A stretch of 13,486 nt of DNA, taken from Trueperaceae bacterium (GTDB taxonomy: Bacteria; Deinococcota; Deinococci; Deinococcales; Trueperaceae). The stretch is taken from positions 1 through 13,486 of the forward strand of contig JAABSI010000080.1 of assembly GCA_011390455.1 (NCBI GenBank). Reading direction: 5' to 3'. A model generated the notes under the pieces. The model saw only the letters and a list, made by a program, of their open reading frames with translations, had not been told where the DNA came from and ran no database searches. Below, in pieces: positions 6,294 to 12,681 of the stretch (positions are counted from its first letter, which is position 1; every line of letters starts with the position of its first letter). A program made the translations under genes and the position numbers.

Positions 6294-6913
6294 AAGGCCG
6301 CCCCCAGCGCCAGGAGCGCTTCGGCCCGCTGGAGCTTGGTCACCGCCGAGGGGGTGAGCCGCACGAGCCGCTCGACCACCTCGGCGGCGCCGACGAGCAC
6401 GGCCTCGTCGACGTCGCCCAGCGCCTCGAGCTCGGCCTCGGCGAAGAGCGCCTCGCGCTCGCCGCCCGGCAGGCGCGCACGGACCTCGTCGAAGGCGAGC
6501 AGCGCCACGGGGCGGCCCTCGAACACCACCCGGTAGGTCGTGCGCTCGGTGGCGACCTCGACGCGCGGCCGCAGCTGCCACAGAGCGACGTGCTCCGCCA
6601 GCCGCCGCGCCACCGGCATCGGCCAGTCCTCGCCCACCATGGGGGCCTCGACCTCCTCGCGCACGTGCAGCGCGCCGACGACCGTCCCGAGGGTCTTCAG
6701 CGCCGCCAGCGCGCCGTCCGCCGCTTCGCGGCGCCGCAGCGCGACCCCGGCGCGCGCCAGCGTCCCGGCGTCGTCGTCGTAATAGCGGTCGAGGTGCTCG
6801 GCGGTCCCCTGCGGCACGAAGGCGTACGGGCCGGGCGCCGCCACGGCCGCCAGTTCGGCCTCGGGGGGCGGGGGATCGACGAGCGAGAACTTGAGTTCGC
6901 GTTCGGCGGGCAT
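6290..6913 (-). CDS. CYTH-domain protein (triphosphate tunnel metalloenzyme family)
   Basis: A 207-residue CYTH-domain protein. The N-terminal ExExK signature is ERELK (Glu4, Glu6, Lys8), followed by YYDDDAGTLARAGVALRRR (44-62), a central Lys73, an Arg-Glu-Glu run at 85-87, RPRVEV with ERTTY (116-127), FDEV (141-144), AEAELE (159-164) and a basic end TKLQRA (192-197). These are the acidic and basic side chains that line the tunnel and bind triphosphate and metal. Members hydrolyse inorganic triphosphate or thiamine triphosphate, or make cAMP; which applies here is not visible. No CHAD domain is attached. The ATG at 6913 is chosen because the ExExK motif must lie at the N-terminus. SixA follows with a 4-base overlap. 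Confidence 0.88.
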   Translation of the reverse strand: MPAERELKFSLVDPPPPEAELAAVAAPGPYAFVPQGTAEHLDRYYDDDAGTLARAGVALRRREAADGALAALKTLGTVVGALHVREEVEAPMVGEDWPMPVARRLAEHVALWQLRPRVEVATERTTYRVVFEGRPVALLAFDEVRARLPGGEREALFAEAELEALGDVDEAVLVGAAEVVERLVRLTPSAVTKLQRAEALLALGAAF

Positions 6914-6926
6914 GCCGCCCACGTTA
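6914..6926 (-). promoter_or_regulatory. Likely leaderless promoter of the CYTH-sixA operon
   Basis: TAACGT (6926-6921, read on the minus strand) fits TANNNT and is followed by exactly 7 nt (GGGCGGC) before the ATG, so transcription would begin at the start codon. No good -35 is seen. GGGCGG could alternatively act as a weak ribosome site. Confidence 0.5.
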
Positions 6927-7006
6927 GCGCGCGGCGGCGGCGGGGCTTTCCCGGCGAGCGGCGAGGCGATGCGCACCTGGCTCGCCGGCGCGGCCGCCGC
7001 CGCATG

Positions 7007-7049
7007 CGGGGACCCGCGTCCCGGACGCGTCCGGACCCCGTGGTAGACT
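7007..7049 (+). promoter_or_regulatory. Extended -10 promoter of EF-G-2 with palindromes just upstream
   Basis: TGG-TAGACT (7041-7049) is an extended -10 box (TGN TANNNT). It would give a leader of about 100 nt before the ATG at 7156. Directly upstream lie GGGAC-CCGC-GTCCC (7009-7022) and the perfect palindrome CCGGACGCGTCCGG (7021-7034), then GGACCCC. The GGAC/GTCC half-sites cover the -35 position, where no consensus -35 exists, so an operator or activator site is possible. Confidence 0.5.
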
Positions 7050-7155
7050 CGCCAAAACCCGTCCGGCCCCTCGCCCACGGGCTTCGCGTTCGTTCACGCC
7101 GCCCCTCGACCCCGTCCGCACCCCGGCGGGGACACCCCATCAGGGAGCCCGCCGC

Positions 7156-9207
7156 ATGGCCCAGATCCGCAACGTCGCCCTCCTCTCGCACAGCGGCGCC
7201 GGGAAGACCTCGCTGCTCGAGGCCATGCTGTTCCGCGCCGGCTCGATCCCCAAGATGGGGCGCATCGAGGACGCCAACACCGCGTCCGACGTGACCCCCG
7301 AGGAGAAGCGGCGCAAGGTCTCGATCCACTCGACGGTGCACCCCATCGCTTGGGGCGACCACCGCTTCAACGTGATCGACGCCCCTGGGTACGCCGATTT
7401 CGTCGGCGACATCCGCGGCGCGATGGCGGCGGCCGACGGCGCGCTGGTCGTCGTGTCCGCCGTGTCCGGCGTGGCGGTGGGCACCGAGCGCGTCTGGACG
7501 AGCGCCACCGAGCGCGAGCTCAACACCATCGTCTACGTCAACAAGATGGACCGCGAGAACGCCGACTTCTTCCGCACCATGGCGGCGCTCGAGTCGAGCC
7601 TGCCGGGCAACCTCGCCGCCGTGCAGGTGCCCATCGGCCAGGCGGAGGACTTCCGCGGGATCGTCGACCTGCTCGACATGGTCGCCTACACCTGGGTCGG
7701 CGGCGAGCGCACCAGCGGCCCCATCCCCGACGAGGTGGCGGGCGTCGCCCAGAGCTACCGCGATCGCCTGGTCGAGTCGATCGTCGAGACCGACGACGAC
7801 CTGATGATGCAGTACCTCGAGGACCAGGACCTCGACCCCCTGACGGTGAAGGCGGCGTTCTTCCGCGCCGTGCGCGCCAACCTGCTGCAGCCGGTGCTGT
7901 GCGGGTCCGCGACCGAGGCGATGGGCATCACGCTGCTGCTCGACTTCCTGGCGCAGGGCGTGCGCGACGTCGAGCACCACCTGCCGCTGCGGGTCGCGAG
8001 CGGCACGATGCCGCAGCTCGGGCTCTCCGGGCCGTTCACCGCCCGGGTCTTCAAGACCGTCGTCGACCCCTACCTGGGGAAGGTCTCGATGATGCGCGTG
8101 CTCTCGGGCAGCCTCAAGGCCGGCCAGCCGTTGCGCGACACCACCCAGGACGTCGACGTGCGCACCGCCCACCTGTACGTGCCCGCGGGGACCAAGCTCG
8201 AGGAGGTCCCCGAGCTCGAGGCCGGGATGATCGGCGCGGTCACCAAGGCCGAGGCCGTCCGGACCGCCGACACGCTCGCCGCCCCCGGCGTCGACGTGGT
8301 GCTCGCGCCCATCCGCATCCCCAGCCCGGTGATGGCGCTGGCGCTCAGCCCCAGGAGCCGCGCCGACGACGACAAGCTCTCCGACGGCCTCGCCAAGCTG
8401 CTCGACGCGGACCCCACGCTGCAGCTCGTGCGCGACCCCGACACCCGCGAGACGGTGCTGTGGGGCATGGGGCACGTCCACCTCGAGGTGGCGGTGGCCG
8501 AGCTGGCCGAGCGCTACGGGGTGCACGTCGACACCCGCACCCCCAAGGTCAGCTACCGCGAGACGATCGCCGGCCCCGGCGACGCCCGCTACCGCCACAA
8601 GAAGCAGAGCGGCGGCTCGGGTCAGTTCGCCGAGGTGGCGCTGCGCGTCGCGCCGCTCCCGCGCGGCAGCGAGTTCGAGTTCGACTGGAAGGTCGTCGGC
8701 GGCACCATCCCGACGCAGTTCCAGAGCTCCTGCGAGAAGGGGGTGCGCGCCGGCCTCGCGAAGGGCCCGTTGGGCTTCCCGATGGTCGACGTGCGCGCCG
8801 AGGTCTACGACGGCAAGGACCACCCGGTGGACAGCAAGGACATCGCGTTCCAGGCCGCCGCGGCCGAGGCCTTCAAGGAGGCCTGCTCCGCCGCCAAGCC
8901 GGTGCTGCTCGAACCGCTGGCGCTCGTCAAGGTGCGCGTGCCCGACCGCTTCACCGGCGACGTGATCAGCGACCTCAACGGCCGGCGCGGCCGGGTGCTG
9001 GGCATGGACTCCGAGGGATCGGTGAGCGTGATCAGCGCCCACGTGCCCATGAGCGAGGTGCGCGCCTACTCGGCCGACCTGCGCTCGATGACCGGTGGCC
9101 GCGGCGCCTTCTCGCTCAAGCTCGAGCGCTACGAGCCGGTGCCGGCGCACCTGGTCGACAAGGTGCTCGCCGAGGCGAACGCCGAGACCACGGCCAACGC
9201 CGGCTGA
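7156..9207 (+). CDS. Translation elongation factor G-2 (EF-G paralogue)
   Basis: A 683-residue translational GTPase with all five EF-G domains. GTPase motifs: P-loop SHSGAGKTS (11-19), switch II DAPGYADF (75-82), and VNKMD (128-132). Canonical EF-G has DTPGHVDF; the catalytic His is Tyr here, as I recall for the Thermus EF-G-2 protein, and the overall pattern (DFVGDIRGAMAAADGALVVVSAVSGV, ETDDDLMMQYLE, WGMGHVHLEVA, KKQSGGSGQF, VDSKDIAFQAAA) also matches that family. It probably binds GTP and the ribosome; the exact job of EF-G-2 is not settled, with translocation or recycling proposed for some relatives. The ATG at 7156 has GGGAG 9 nt upstream. It stands alone, far from ribosomal genes, and is convergent with the HemC-like gene 9 bp away. 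It is not the main fusA of a str operon. Confidence 0.93.
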   Translation: MAQIRNVALLSHSGAGKTSLLEAMLFRAGSIPKMGRIEDANTASDVTPEEKRRKVSIHSTVHPIAWGDHRFNVIDAPGYADFVGDIRGAMAAADGALVVVSAVSGVAVGTERVWTSATERELNTIVYVNKMDRENADFFRTMAALESSLPGNLAAVQVPIGQAEDFRGIVDLLDMVAYTWVGGERTSGPIPDEVAGVAQSYRDRLVESIVETDDDLMMQYLEDQDLDPLTVKAAFFRAVRANLLQPVLCGSATEAMGITLLLDFLAQGVRDVEHHLPLRVASGTMPQLGLSGPFTARVFKTVVDPYLGKVSMMRVLSGSLKAGQPLRDTTQDVDVRTAHLYVPAGTKLEEVPELEAGMIGAVTKAEAVRTADTLAAPGVDVVLAPIRIPSPVMALALSPRSRADDDKLSDGLAKLLDADPTLQLVRDPDTRETVLWGMGHVHLEVAVAELAERYGVHVDTRTPKVSYRETIAGPGDARYRHKKQSGGSGQFAEVALRVAPLPRGSEFEFDWKVVGGTIPTQFQSSCEKGVRAGLAKGPLGFPMVDVRAEVYDGKDHPVDSKDIAFQAAAAEAFKEACSAAKPVLLEPLALVKVRVPDRFTGDVISDLNGRRGRVLGMDSEGSVSVISAHVPMSEVRAYSADLRSMTGGRGAFSLKLERYEPVPAHLVDKVLAEANAETTANAG

Positions 9208-9216
9208 ACCAGCGGG

Positions 9217-10062
9217 TCAGGCCCCGAGCGCCGCGAGCTGCTCCAGCATGTCCTTCGCGAGCTCGGTGCCGACCTCCGCGGCGTCCTTCGCGTCGCCGGT
9301 CGTGGTCGCCTGCAGCGTCGTGCCGCCGGCCGCCACGGCCCCGAACAGGGTGAGGTCGCCCTCGTCGTCGATGCTGGCGAGGGCGCCGATCGGGCGGTCG
9401 CCGACGCCGGCCGCGAAGGCGCGCTCGGCGCGCGCGCGCTCGAAGCTCGGCCGGTGCTGCAGGGTGTAGGCGAGCTCGGCGGCCGCGTCGTCGTCCGCGC
9501 GCACCACCATCCCGACCGCCCCTTGGCCGGGGGCCGGCGCGAAGGCCTCCGGGTCGAGCAGCGCGTCGATCCGGGCGCGGCGGTCGAGCTCGATCAGCAG
9601 GGCGGCGGGCAGCAGCAGCGCGTCGCGCTCGCCGGCCACCAGCTGCGCCAGTTCATGGTCCACGGTGCCTTCGACCACGGCGCCGCGGGCATGCGGCAGC
9701 GCGGCCGCGAGGAAGGCCAGGTCGCGCGCGTCGCGCACGCCGATGGTGGCCCCCTCGGGGAGCGCCGCCAGCGAGCCGGTCCCGCGCGCCACCAGGGCGC
9801 TGCGCGGTTCGAGCCGACGGCCGACCGCGGCGAGCGTCAGCCCCTCCGGGAGGACGGGCGCCAGCGCGTCGAGGGCCACGAGCGCCATCCCGATGCTGCC
9901 GCCCGCGAGCGCGTCCAGCAGCGGATCCGCCCCGGCCTTCGAGGGGATCGTCCGGAGGACGATCTGGACGTCCGGCCATTCGGCGGAGAGTTCGGTGAGG
10001 ACGGTGCGCGCTTGACGAGCGGCGAGGGGACCGTCGCGGTGGCCCAACACGATGCGTGCCAT
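9217..10062 (-). CDS. HemC-like protein without catalytic residues or cofactor cysteine
   Basis: A 281-residue homologue of porphobilinogen deaminase (hydroxymethylbilane synthase). Kept family marks: IVLGHRDGPLAARQA at the N-terminus, LPEGLTLAAVGRRLEPRSALVA, EGTVDHEL (for GNVDTRL), APAPGQGAVGMVVR (174-188) and ERAF...PIGA (213-227). Lost: the HSxKD active-site motif reads VALDA (62-66), so the catalytic Lys and Asp are gone; the Lys-rich GGKGLF loop is shortened; the SSLRR motif is replaced; and the cofactor-binding GGC is GVG (219-221). The whole protein has no cysteine, so it cannot bind the dipyrromethane cofactor. It should therefore not make hydroxymethylbilane; a binding or regulatory role is possible. 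The ATG at 10062 is 13 nt after metK. The frame is intact, which argues against a decayed gene. Confidence 0.8.
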   Translation of the reverse strand: MARIVLGHRDGPLAARQARTVLTELSAEWPDVQIVLRTIPSKAGADPLLDALAGGSIGMALVALDALAPVLPEGLTLAAVGRRLEPRSALVARGTGSLAALPEGATIGVRDARDLAFLAAALPHARGAVVEGTVDHELAQLVAGERDALLLPAALLIELDRRARIDALLDPEAFAPAPGQGAVGMVVRADDDAAAELAYTLQHRPSFERARAERAFAAGVGDRPIGALASIDDEGDLTLFGAVAAGGTTLQATTTGDAKDAAEVGTELAKDMLEQLAALGA

Positions 10063-10078
10063 GAACGCTGTTGTATCA
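10063..10078 (-). promoter_or_regulatory. Extended -10 for the HemC-like gene, overlapping the metK stop
   Basis: On the minus strand TGA-TACAAC (10078-10070) is an extended -10, with 7 nt to the ATG at 10062. The TG pair is part of the TGA stop codon of metK. If active, the HemC-like gene would have a leaderless transcript of its own besides readthrough from metK. Confidence 0.4.
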
Positions 10079-11245
10079 GACCCCGGCGGCCCGCCGGAGC
10101 GCTTCGACGTGCGGGACCGCTTCCCAGGCGAACTCCTCGCGCCCGAAATGGCCGTACGCCGAGGTCGCCCGGTAGATGGGGCGGCGCAGGTCGAGGTGCT
10201 CGATGATCGCGGCCGGCCGGGCGTCGAAGGTCTTGGCCAGGGCGCGCTCGAGCACCCGGTCCTCGAGGACGCCGGTGCCGAAGGTGTCGACGTACGTGCC
10301 CACCGGGCGCGCGACGCCGATCGCGTAGGCGAGCTGCACCTGGCAGCGCTTGGCGAGCCCCGCGGCCACGACGTGCTTGGCCATGAAGCGCGCGAAGTAG
10401 CTGGCGCTGCGGTCGACCTTGGTCGGGTCCTTGCCGGAGAACGCGCCACCGCCGTGCGGGGCGGCCCCGCCGTAGGTGTCGACGATGATCTTGCGGCCGG
10501 TGAGGCCCACGTCCGCCTGCGGGCCCCCCTGGACGAAGCGGCCGGTGGGGTTGAGGTAGAAGCGCGTGTCCTCGTCGATCAGGACCTCGGGGAGCACCGG
10601 CGCGACGACGAAGTGGCGCAGGTCCTGACGCAGCCGTTCGAGCTCGACCTCGGGGTGGTGCTGCGCGGAGACCACCACCGCGTCGATCCGCACCGGGATG
10701 TCGCCGTCGTACGCGATCGTCACCTGGGCCTTGCCGTCGGGCCGCAGGTAGGGGAGCAGCCCTTCGCGACGCACCTGCGCGAGGCGCTTGGTGAGCGCGT
10801 GCGCGAGCGTGATCGGGAGCGGCATCAGGGTGGGCGTCTCGTCGGTGGCGTACCCGACCATCAGCCCCTGATCGCCGGCGCCGATGCGGTCGGCGGCCTC
10901 GCCCGAGCCGTGCTCCATGGCGCGGTCGACGCCCATGGCGATGTCGGGCGACTGCTCCTTGATCGCGATCAGCACCGCGGAGTGGTCCGCGTCGATGCCG
11001 TAGGCGGCGTCGGTGTAGCCCACCTCGCGGACGGTCTCGCGCACGATCTGCTGCAGGTCGACGTAGGCGACGCAGGTGATCTCGCCCGCGACGAGCGCCA
11101 GGCCGGTCGTGACCATCGTCTCGGCTGCCACGCGGGCGAGCGGATCGAGGGCGAGGATGGCGTCGAGGACGCCATCGGAGATGCGATCGGCCAACTTGTC
11201 GGGATGTCCTTCGGTGACCGACTCGGCCGTGACGAGCTTCAACAA
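10076..11245 (-). CDS. metK: S-adenosylmethionine synthetase
   Basis: About 389 residues, full length, making S-adenosylmethionine from methionine and ATP in the cytosol. Visible signatures are [19 protein letters not shown] (6-24, with the ATP-binding His14), the hexapeptide GAGDQG (122-127) and the glycine-rich loop [16 protein letters not shown] (265-280). The frame extends to a TTG at 11257, but that codon overlaps a GGAGG ribosome site (11255-11251). Starts at TTG 11245 (5-nt spacing) or TTG 11242 (8-nt spacing) fit better and give an N-terminus (M)(L)KLVTAES that matches the family; 11245 is given here. No ATG or GTG start is available at this end. No SAM riboswitch was recognised. The HemC-like gene follows after 13 nt. 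Confidence 0.96.
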   Translation of the reverse strand: MLKLVTAESVTEGHPDKLADRISDGVLDAILALDPLARVAAETMVTTGLALVAGEITCVAYVDLQQIVRETVREVGYTDAAYGIDADHSAVLIAIKEQSPDIAMGVDRAMEHGSGEAADRIGAGDQGLMVGYATDETPTLMPLPITLAHALTKRLAQVRREGLLPYLRPDGKAQVTIAYDGDIPVRIDAVVVSAQHHPEVELERLRQDLRHFVVAPVLPEVLIDEDTRFYLNPTGRFVQGGPQADVGLTGRKIIVDTYGGAAPHGGGAFSGKDPTKVDRSASYFARFMAKHVVAAGLAKRCQVQLAYAIGVARPVGTYVDTFGTGVLEDRVLERALAKTFDARPAAIIEHLDLRRPIYRATSAYGHFGREEFAWEAVPHVEALRRAAGV

Positions 11246-11259
11246 GGCTGCCTCCAAGC

Positions 11260-11275
11260 GGGGGCCACTGTAGCA
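11260..11275 (-). promoter_or_regulatory. Promoter of metK
   Basis: On the minus strand TGC-TACAGT (11275-11267) is a clean extended -10 box. Transcription would start near 11260, just before the GGAGG ribosome site at 11255-11251, giving a very short leader that leaves no room for a riboswitch. The -35 region shows no consensus. Confidence 0.55.
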
Positions 11276-11290
11276 AGCGGGCTCGGCGCC

Positions 11291-11365
11291 CGTCGTGGCC
11301 GGGCACGCGGAGTTCGGCCGCGGTGGCGGCCGTGGCGGCTAGGCACGCGGGATTCGGTGCTGGCG
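11291..11365. repeat. Degenerate direct repeat with 40-bp period
   Basis: GGCACGCGG followed by TTCGG two bases later occurs at 11302-11317 and 11342-11357 (14 of 16 bases equal), and similarity extends about 10 bases upstream. It lies in the metK/GNAT intergenic gap of about 215 bp, which has no gene. Function unknown. Confidence 0.5.
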
Positions 11366-11367
11366 GC

Positions 11368-11392
11368 GCGCTCCCGGCGAAGCCGGGAGCGC
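11368..11392. repeat. Perfect 11-bp-stem hairpin with GAA loop
   Basis: GCGCTCCCGGC (11368-11378) and GCCGGGAGCGC (11382-11392) are exact complements around GAA. It sits two bases before the larger hairpin at 11395-11445. Confidence 0.85.
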
Positions 11393-11394
11393 AA

Positions 11395-11445
11395 CCGGCT
11401 TCGGTGGGGGCTCGGGGCGCAGCCCCGAGCCCCCACCGAAGCCGG
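11395..11445. repeat. Perfect 24-bp-stem inverted repeat with 3-nt loop
   Basis: Bases 11395-11418 and 11422-11445 are exact reverse complements over all 24 positions, around a GCA loop. The arms begin CCGGCTTCGG and hold GGGGGCTCGGGGC. It lies between divergent genes (metK on -, GNAT on +), where neither needs a terminator, and its right arm reaches to 3 bp before the GNAT -10 box. With the hairpin just before it, it resembles a REP-like or small mobile repeat unit. Confidence 0.9.
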
Positions 11446-11448
11446 CGC

Positions 11449-11460
11449 TATACTTCGCTC
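11449..11460 (+). promoter_or_regulatory. Likely leaderless promoter of the GNAT gene
   Basis: TATACT (11449-11454) is a near-perfect -10 and lies 6 nt before the GTG at 11461. There is no ribosome site, and the -35 position falls inside the right arm of the large hairpin. Confidence 0.6.
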
Positions 11461-12015
11461 GTGAGCGAACCCGTCCCCGTCGCGCCCGCGCCGTCGGACC
11501 CGTCCCGAGCGCGTTGGAGCCTGCGCCGGGCGCGGCCCGGCGACGCGGAGGCGTGGCACGCCCTCCAGGCGACCATCTACGCCGAGGGGCGGGCCTTCGT
11601 CGGCGACGGCGCGCCGTCCGCCGGCACCCTCGCGGCGCGGCTGCGCGGCCTCGGGCCCGACGACGGCGTGGTGGTCTTCGCCGTCGCCGCCGGCGCTCCG
11701 ATCGCCTGGGCCGAGGCCTACCGGCTCGGTTCGAAGCGGCTCGCGCACGTGGCGATGCTGACGATCGCCGTCGCCCACGGCTGGCGGGGGCACGGCGTGG
11801 GGACCGAGCTGATGCAGGAGCTCGAGGCGTGGGCGCGCCGCGCGCGGGTGCGCAAGCTGCAGCTGCACGTGCGCGCGCGCAACCAGGGGGCGATCGCCCT
11901 GTACCGGCGCTTGGGCTACGTCGTCGAGGGGGTGTTGGCGGAGCAGGTGGCGGCCGACGGCGGCTTCGAGGACGAATGGGTGATGGCGCGCTCCCTGGCC
12001 GCGGACGCCGGATGA
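11461..12015 (+). CDS. GNAT-family N-acetyltransferase
   Basis: A 184-residue protein with a typical GNAT fold. Motif A is AMLTIAVAHGWRGHGVGTEL (98-117), whose R-G-H-G-V-G loop (109-114) binds the acetyl-CoA pyrophosphate. Motif B is the LQLHVRARNQGAIALYRRLGYVVEG stretch (133-157) with the Asn and Tyr expected near the CoA tail. Residues 1-18 are Pro/Ala-rich and probably disordered. The acceptor substrate cannot be read from the sequence; RimI-like protein acetylation, amine or antibiotic acetylation are all possible. GTG at 11461 is chosen because the -10 box TATACT ends just 6 nt before it and the fold begins soon after; the frame is open further upstream only through repeat DNA. The NYN gene follows on the same strand. 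Confidence 0.9.
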   Translation: MSEPVPVAPAPSDPSRARWSLRRARPGDAEAWHALQATIYAEGRAFVGDGAPSAGTLAARLRGLGPDDGVVVFAVAAGAPIAWAEAYRLGSKRLAHVAMLTIAVAHGWRGHGVGTELMQELEAWARRARVRKLQLHVRARNQGAIALYRRLGYVVEGVLAEQVAADGGFEDEWVMARSLAADAG

Positions 12016-12024
12016 TGCGTGCGC

Positions 12025-12076
12025 TATCGTGGCGCCCATGAAGGCGTGCCCGAGCGCTGCCCGAGGCCCGTGGTGA
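12025..12076 (+). promoter_or_regulatory. Leaderless promoter and 12-codon upstream ORF before the NYN gene
   Basis: TATCGT (12025-12030) fits a -10 box and is followed by exactly 7 nt and an ATG at 12038. That ATG opens a 12-codon frame (MKACPSAARGPW) ending in TGA at 12074-12076, out of frame with the NYN gene. Its stop overlaps a GTG (12073-12075) that is in the NYN frame, giving a GTGA junction, and GAGG (12063-12066) lies 6 nt before this GTG. The layout suggests a coupled leader peptide. Confidence 0.4.
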
Positions 12077-12681
12077 CCGGTCCGGCTCCGCTGCCGGGGG
12101 AGCACCCCGCGCAGCGCGTCGGGCTGTTCGTCGACACCCAGAACCTCTACTACGCCGCGCGCGACGGCTTCGACCGCTTCGTGGACTACGCGCGCCTGCT
12201 CGACGTGGCCGCGCGCGGCCGCGTGCTGCACGCGGCGACGGCCTACGTCGTCGAACGCGAGGGCGAGACCGCGGCCTTCGGGTTCGTGACCCGCTTGTCG
12301 GCGCTCGGCTACCGGGTGCGGCGCCGGAAGGTGCGCGTGCACCGCGCCGACGCCCAGGGGCGCACCGTGCTCGAGGGCGATTGGGACATGGGCATCGCCG
12401 CCGACCTGGTGCGCGCGTGGGACCACCTCGACGTGGTGGTGCTCGCCTCGGGCGACGGCGACTTCGTGCCCATCCTCGAGCTGGCGCAGGAGCGCGGGAA
12501 GCGCGTCGAAGTCATGGCCTTCCGCGCCTCGCTGCACCAGGGGCTCATCGATCTGGCCGACCGGACGCTGGAGCTCGGCGAGCTGCAAGGCATGCTGCTC
12601 GAACCGACCAAGGGGGGCAAGCCCGGCGCCCCTCAGGGCGGCGCGAGCACCCCGCCCGGCGATCCCGCCACCACCAAGTAG
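12073..12681 (+). CDS. NYN-domain protein (LabA/PIN-like putative RNase)
   Basis: A 202-residue protein with a full NYN domain, a PIN-like nuclease fold. Acidic and polar marks are Asp21 and Asn24 (VGLFVDTQNLYY), Asp105 (EGDWDMGIAADLV) and Asp128/Asp130 (VVLASGDGDFVPIL), the usual metal-site set of LabA-like proteins. The pattern KRVEVMAF...LIDLADRTLEL completes the domain at about 170. The last 25 residues are Gly/Pro/Thr-rich and disordered. Members are thought to act on RNA, but no substrate is known here. Start: GTG at 12073 has a GAGG ribosome site and overlaps the stop of the upstream ORF; GTG at 12019 is possible but lies upstream of the proposed -10, and GTG 12070 is also in frame. 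The 3' end overlaps the convergent TolC-like gene by 49 bp. Confidence 0.88.
   Translation: MTGPAPLPGEHPAQRVGLFVDTQNLYYAARDGFDRFVDYARLLDVAARGRVLHAATAYVVEREGETAAFGFVTRLSALGYRVRRRKVRVHRADAQGRTVLEGDWDMGIAADLVRAWDHLDVVVLASGDGDFVPILELAQERGKRVEVMAFRASLHQGLIDLADRTLELGELQGMLLEPTKGGKPGAPQGGASTPPGDPATTK

Noticed and set aside
6697..9150. An 817-codon open frame on the minus strand across EF-G-2
   Set aside because: Same artefact: it is antisense to a well-marked EF-G and shows only His/Asp/Gly/Arg-rich low-complexity sequence.
9208..9216. A terminator between EF-G-2 and the HemC-like gene
   Set aside because: Only 9 bp separate the two stops and no clear stem was found.
7350..9353. A ~667-codon plus-strand frame in another phase of EF-G-2
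   Set aside because: Arg/Pro/Gly-rich out-of-phase shadow of the EF-G gene.
9217..10062. Calling the HemC-like gene a pseudogene
   Set aside because: The frame is full length, without stops or frameshifts, with coherent codon use and its own promoter candidate. Loss of the active site is better described as divergence.
11246..11460. A SAM riboswitch upstream of metK
   Set aside because: The metK promoter lies only about 15 nt before the start, leaving no transcribed leader. The large hairpins are upstream of the promoter and not part of the metK RNA.
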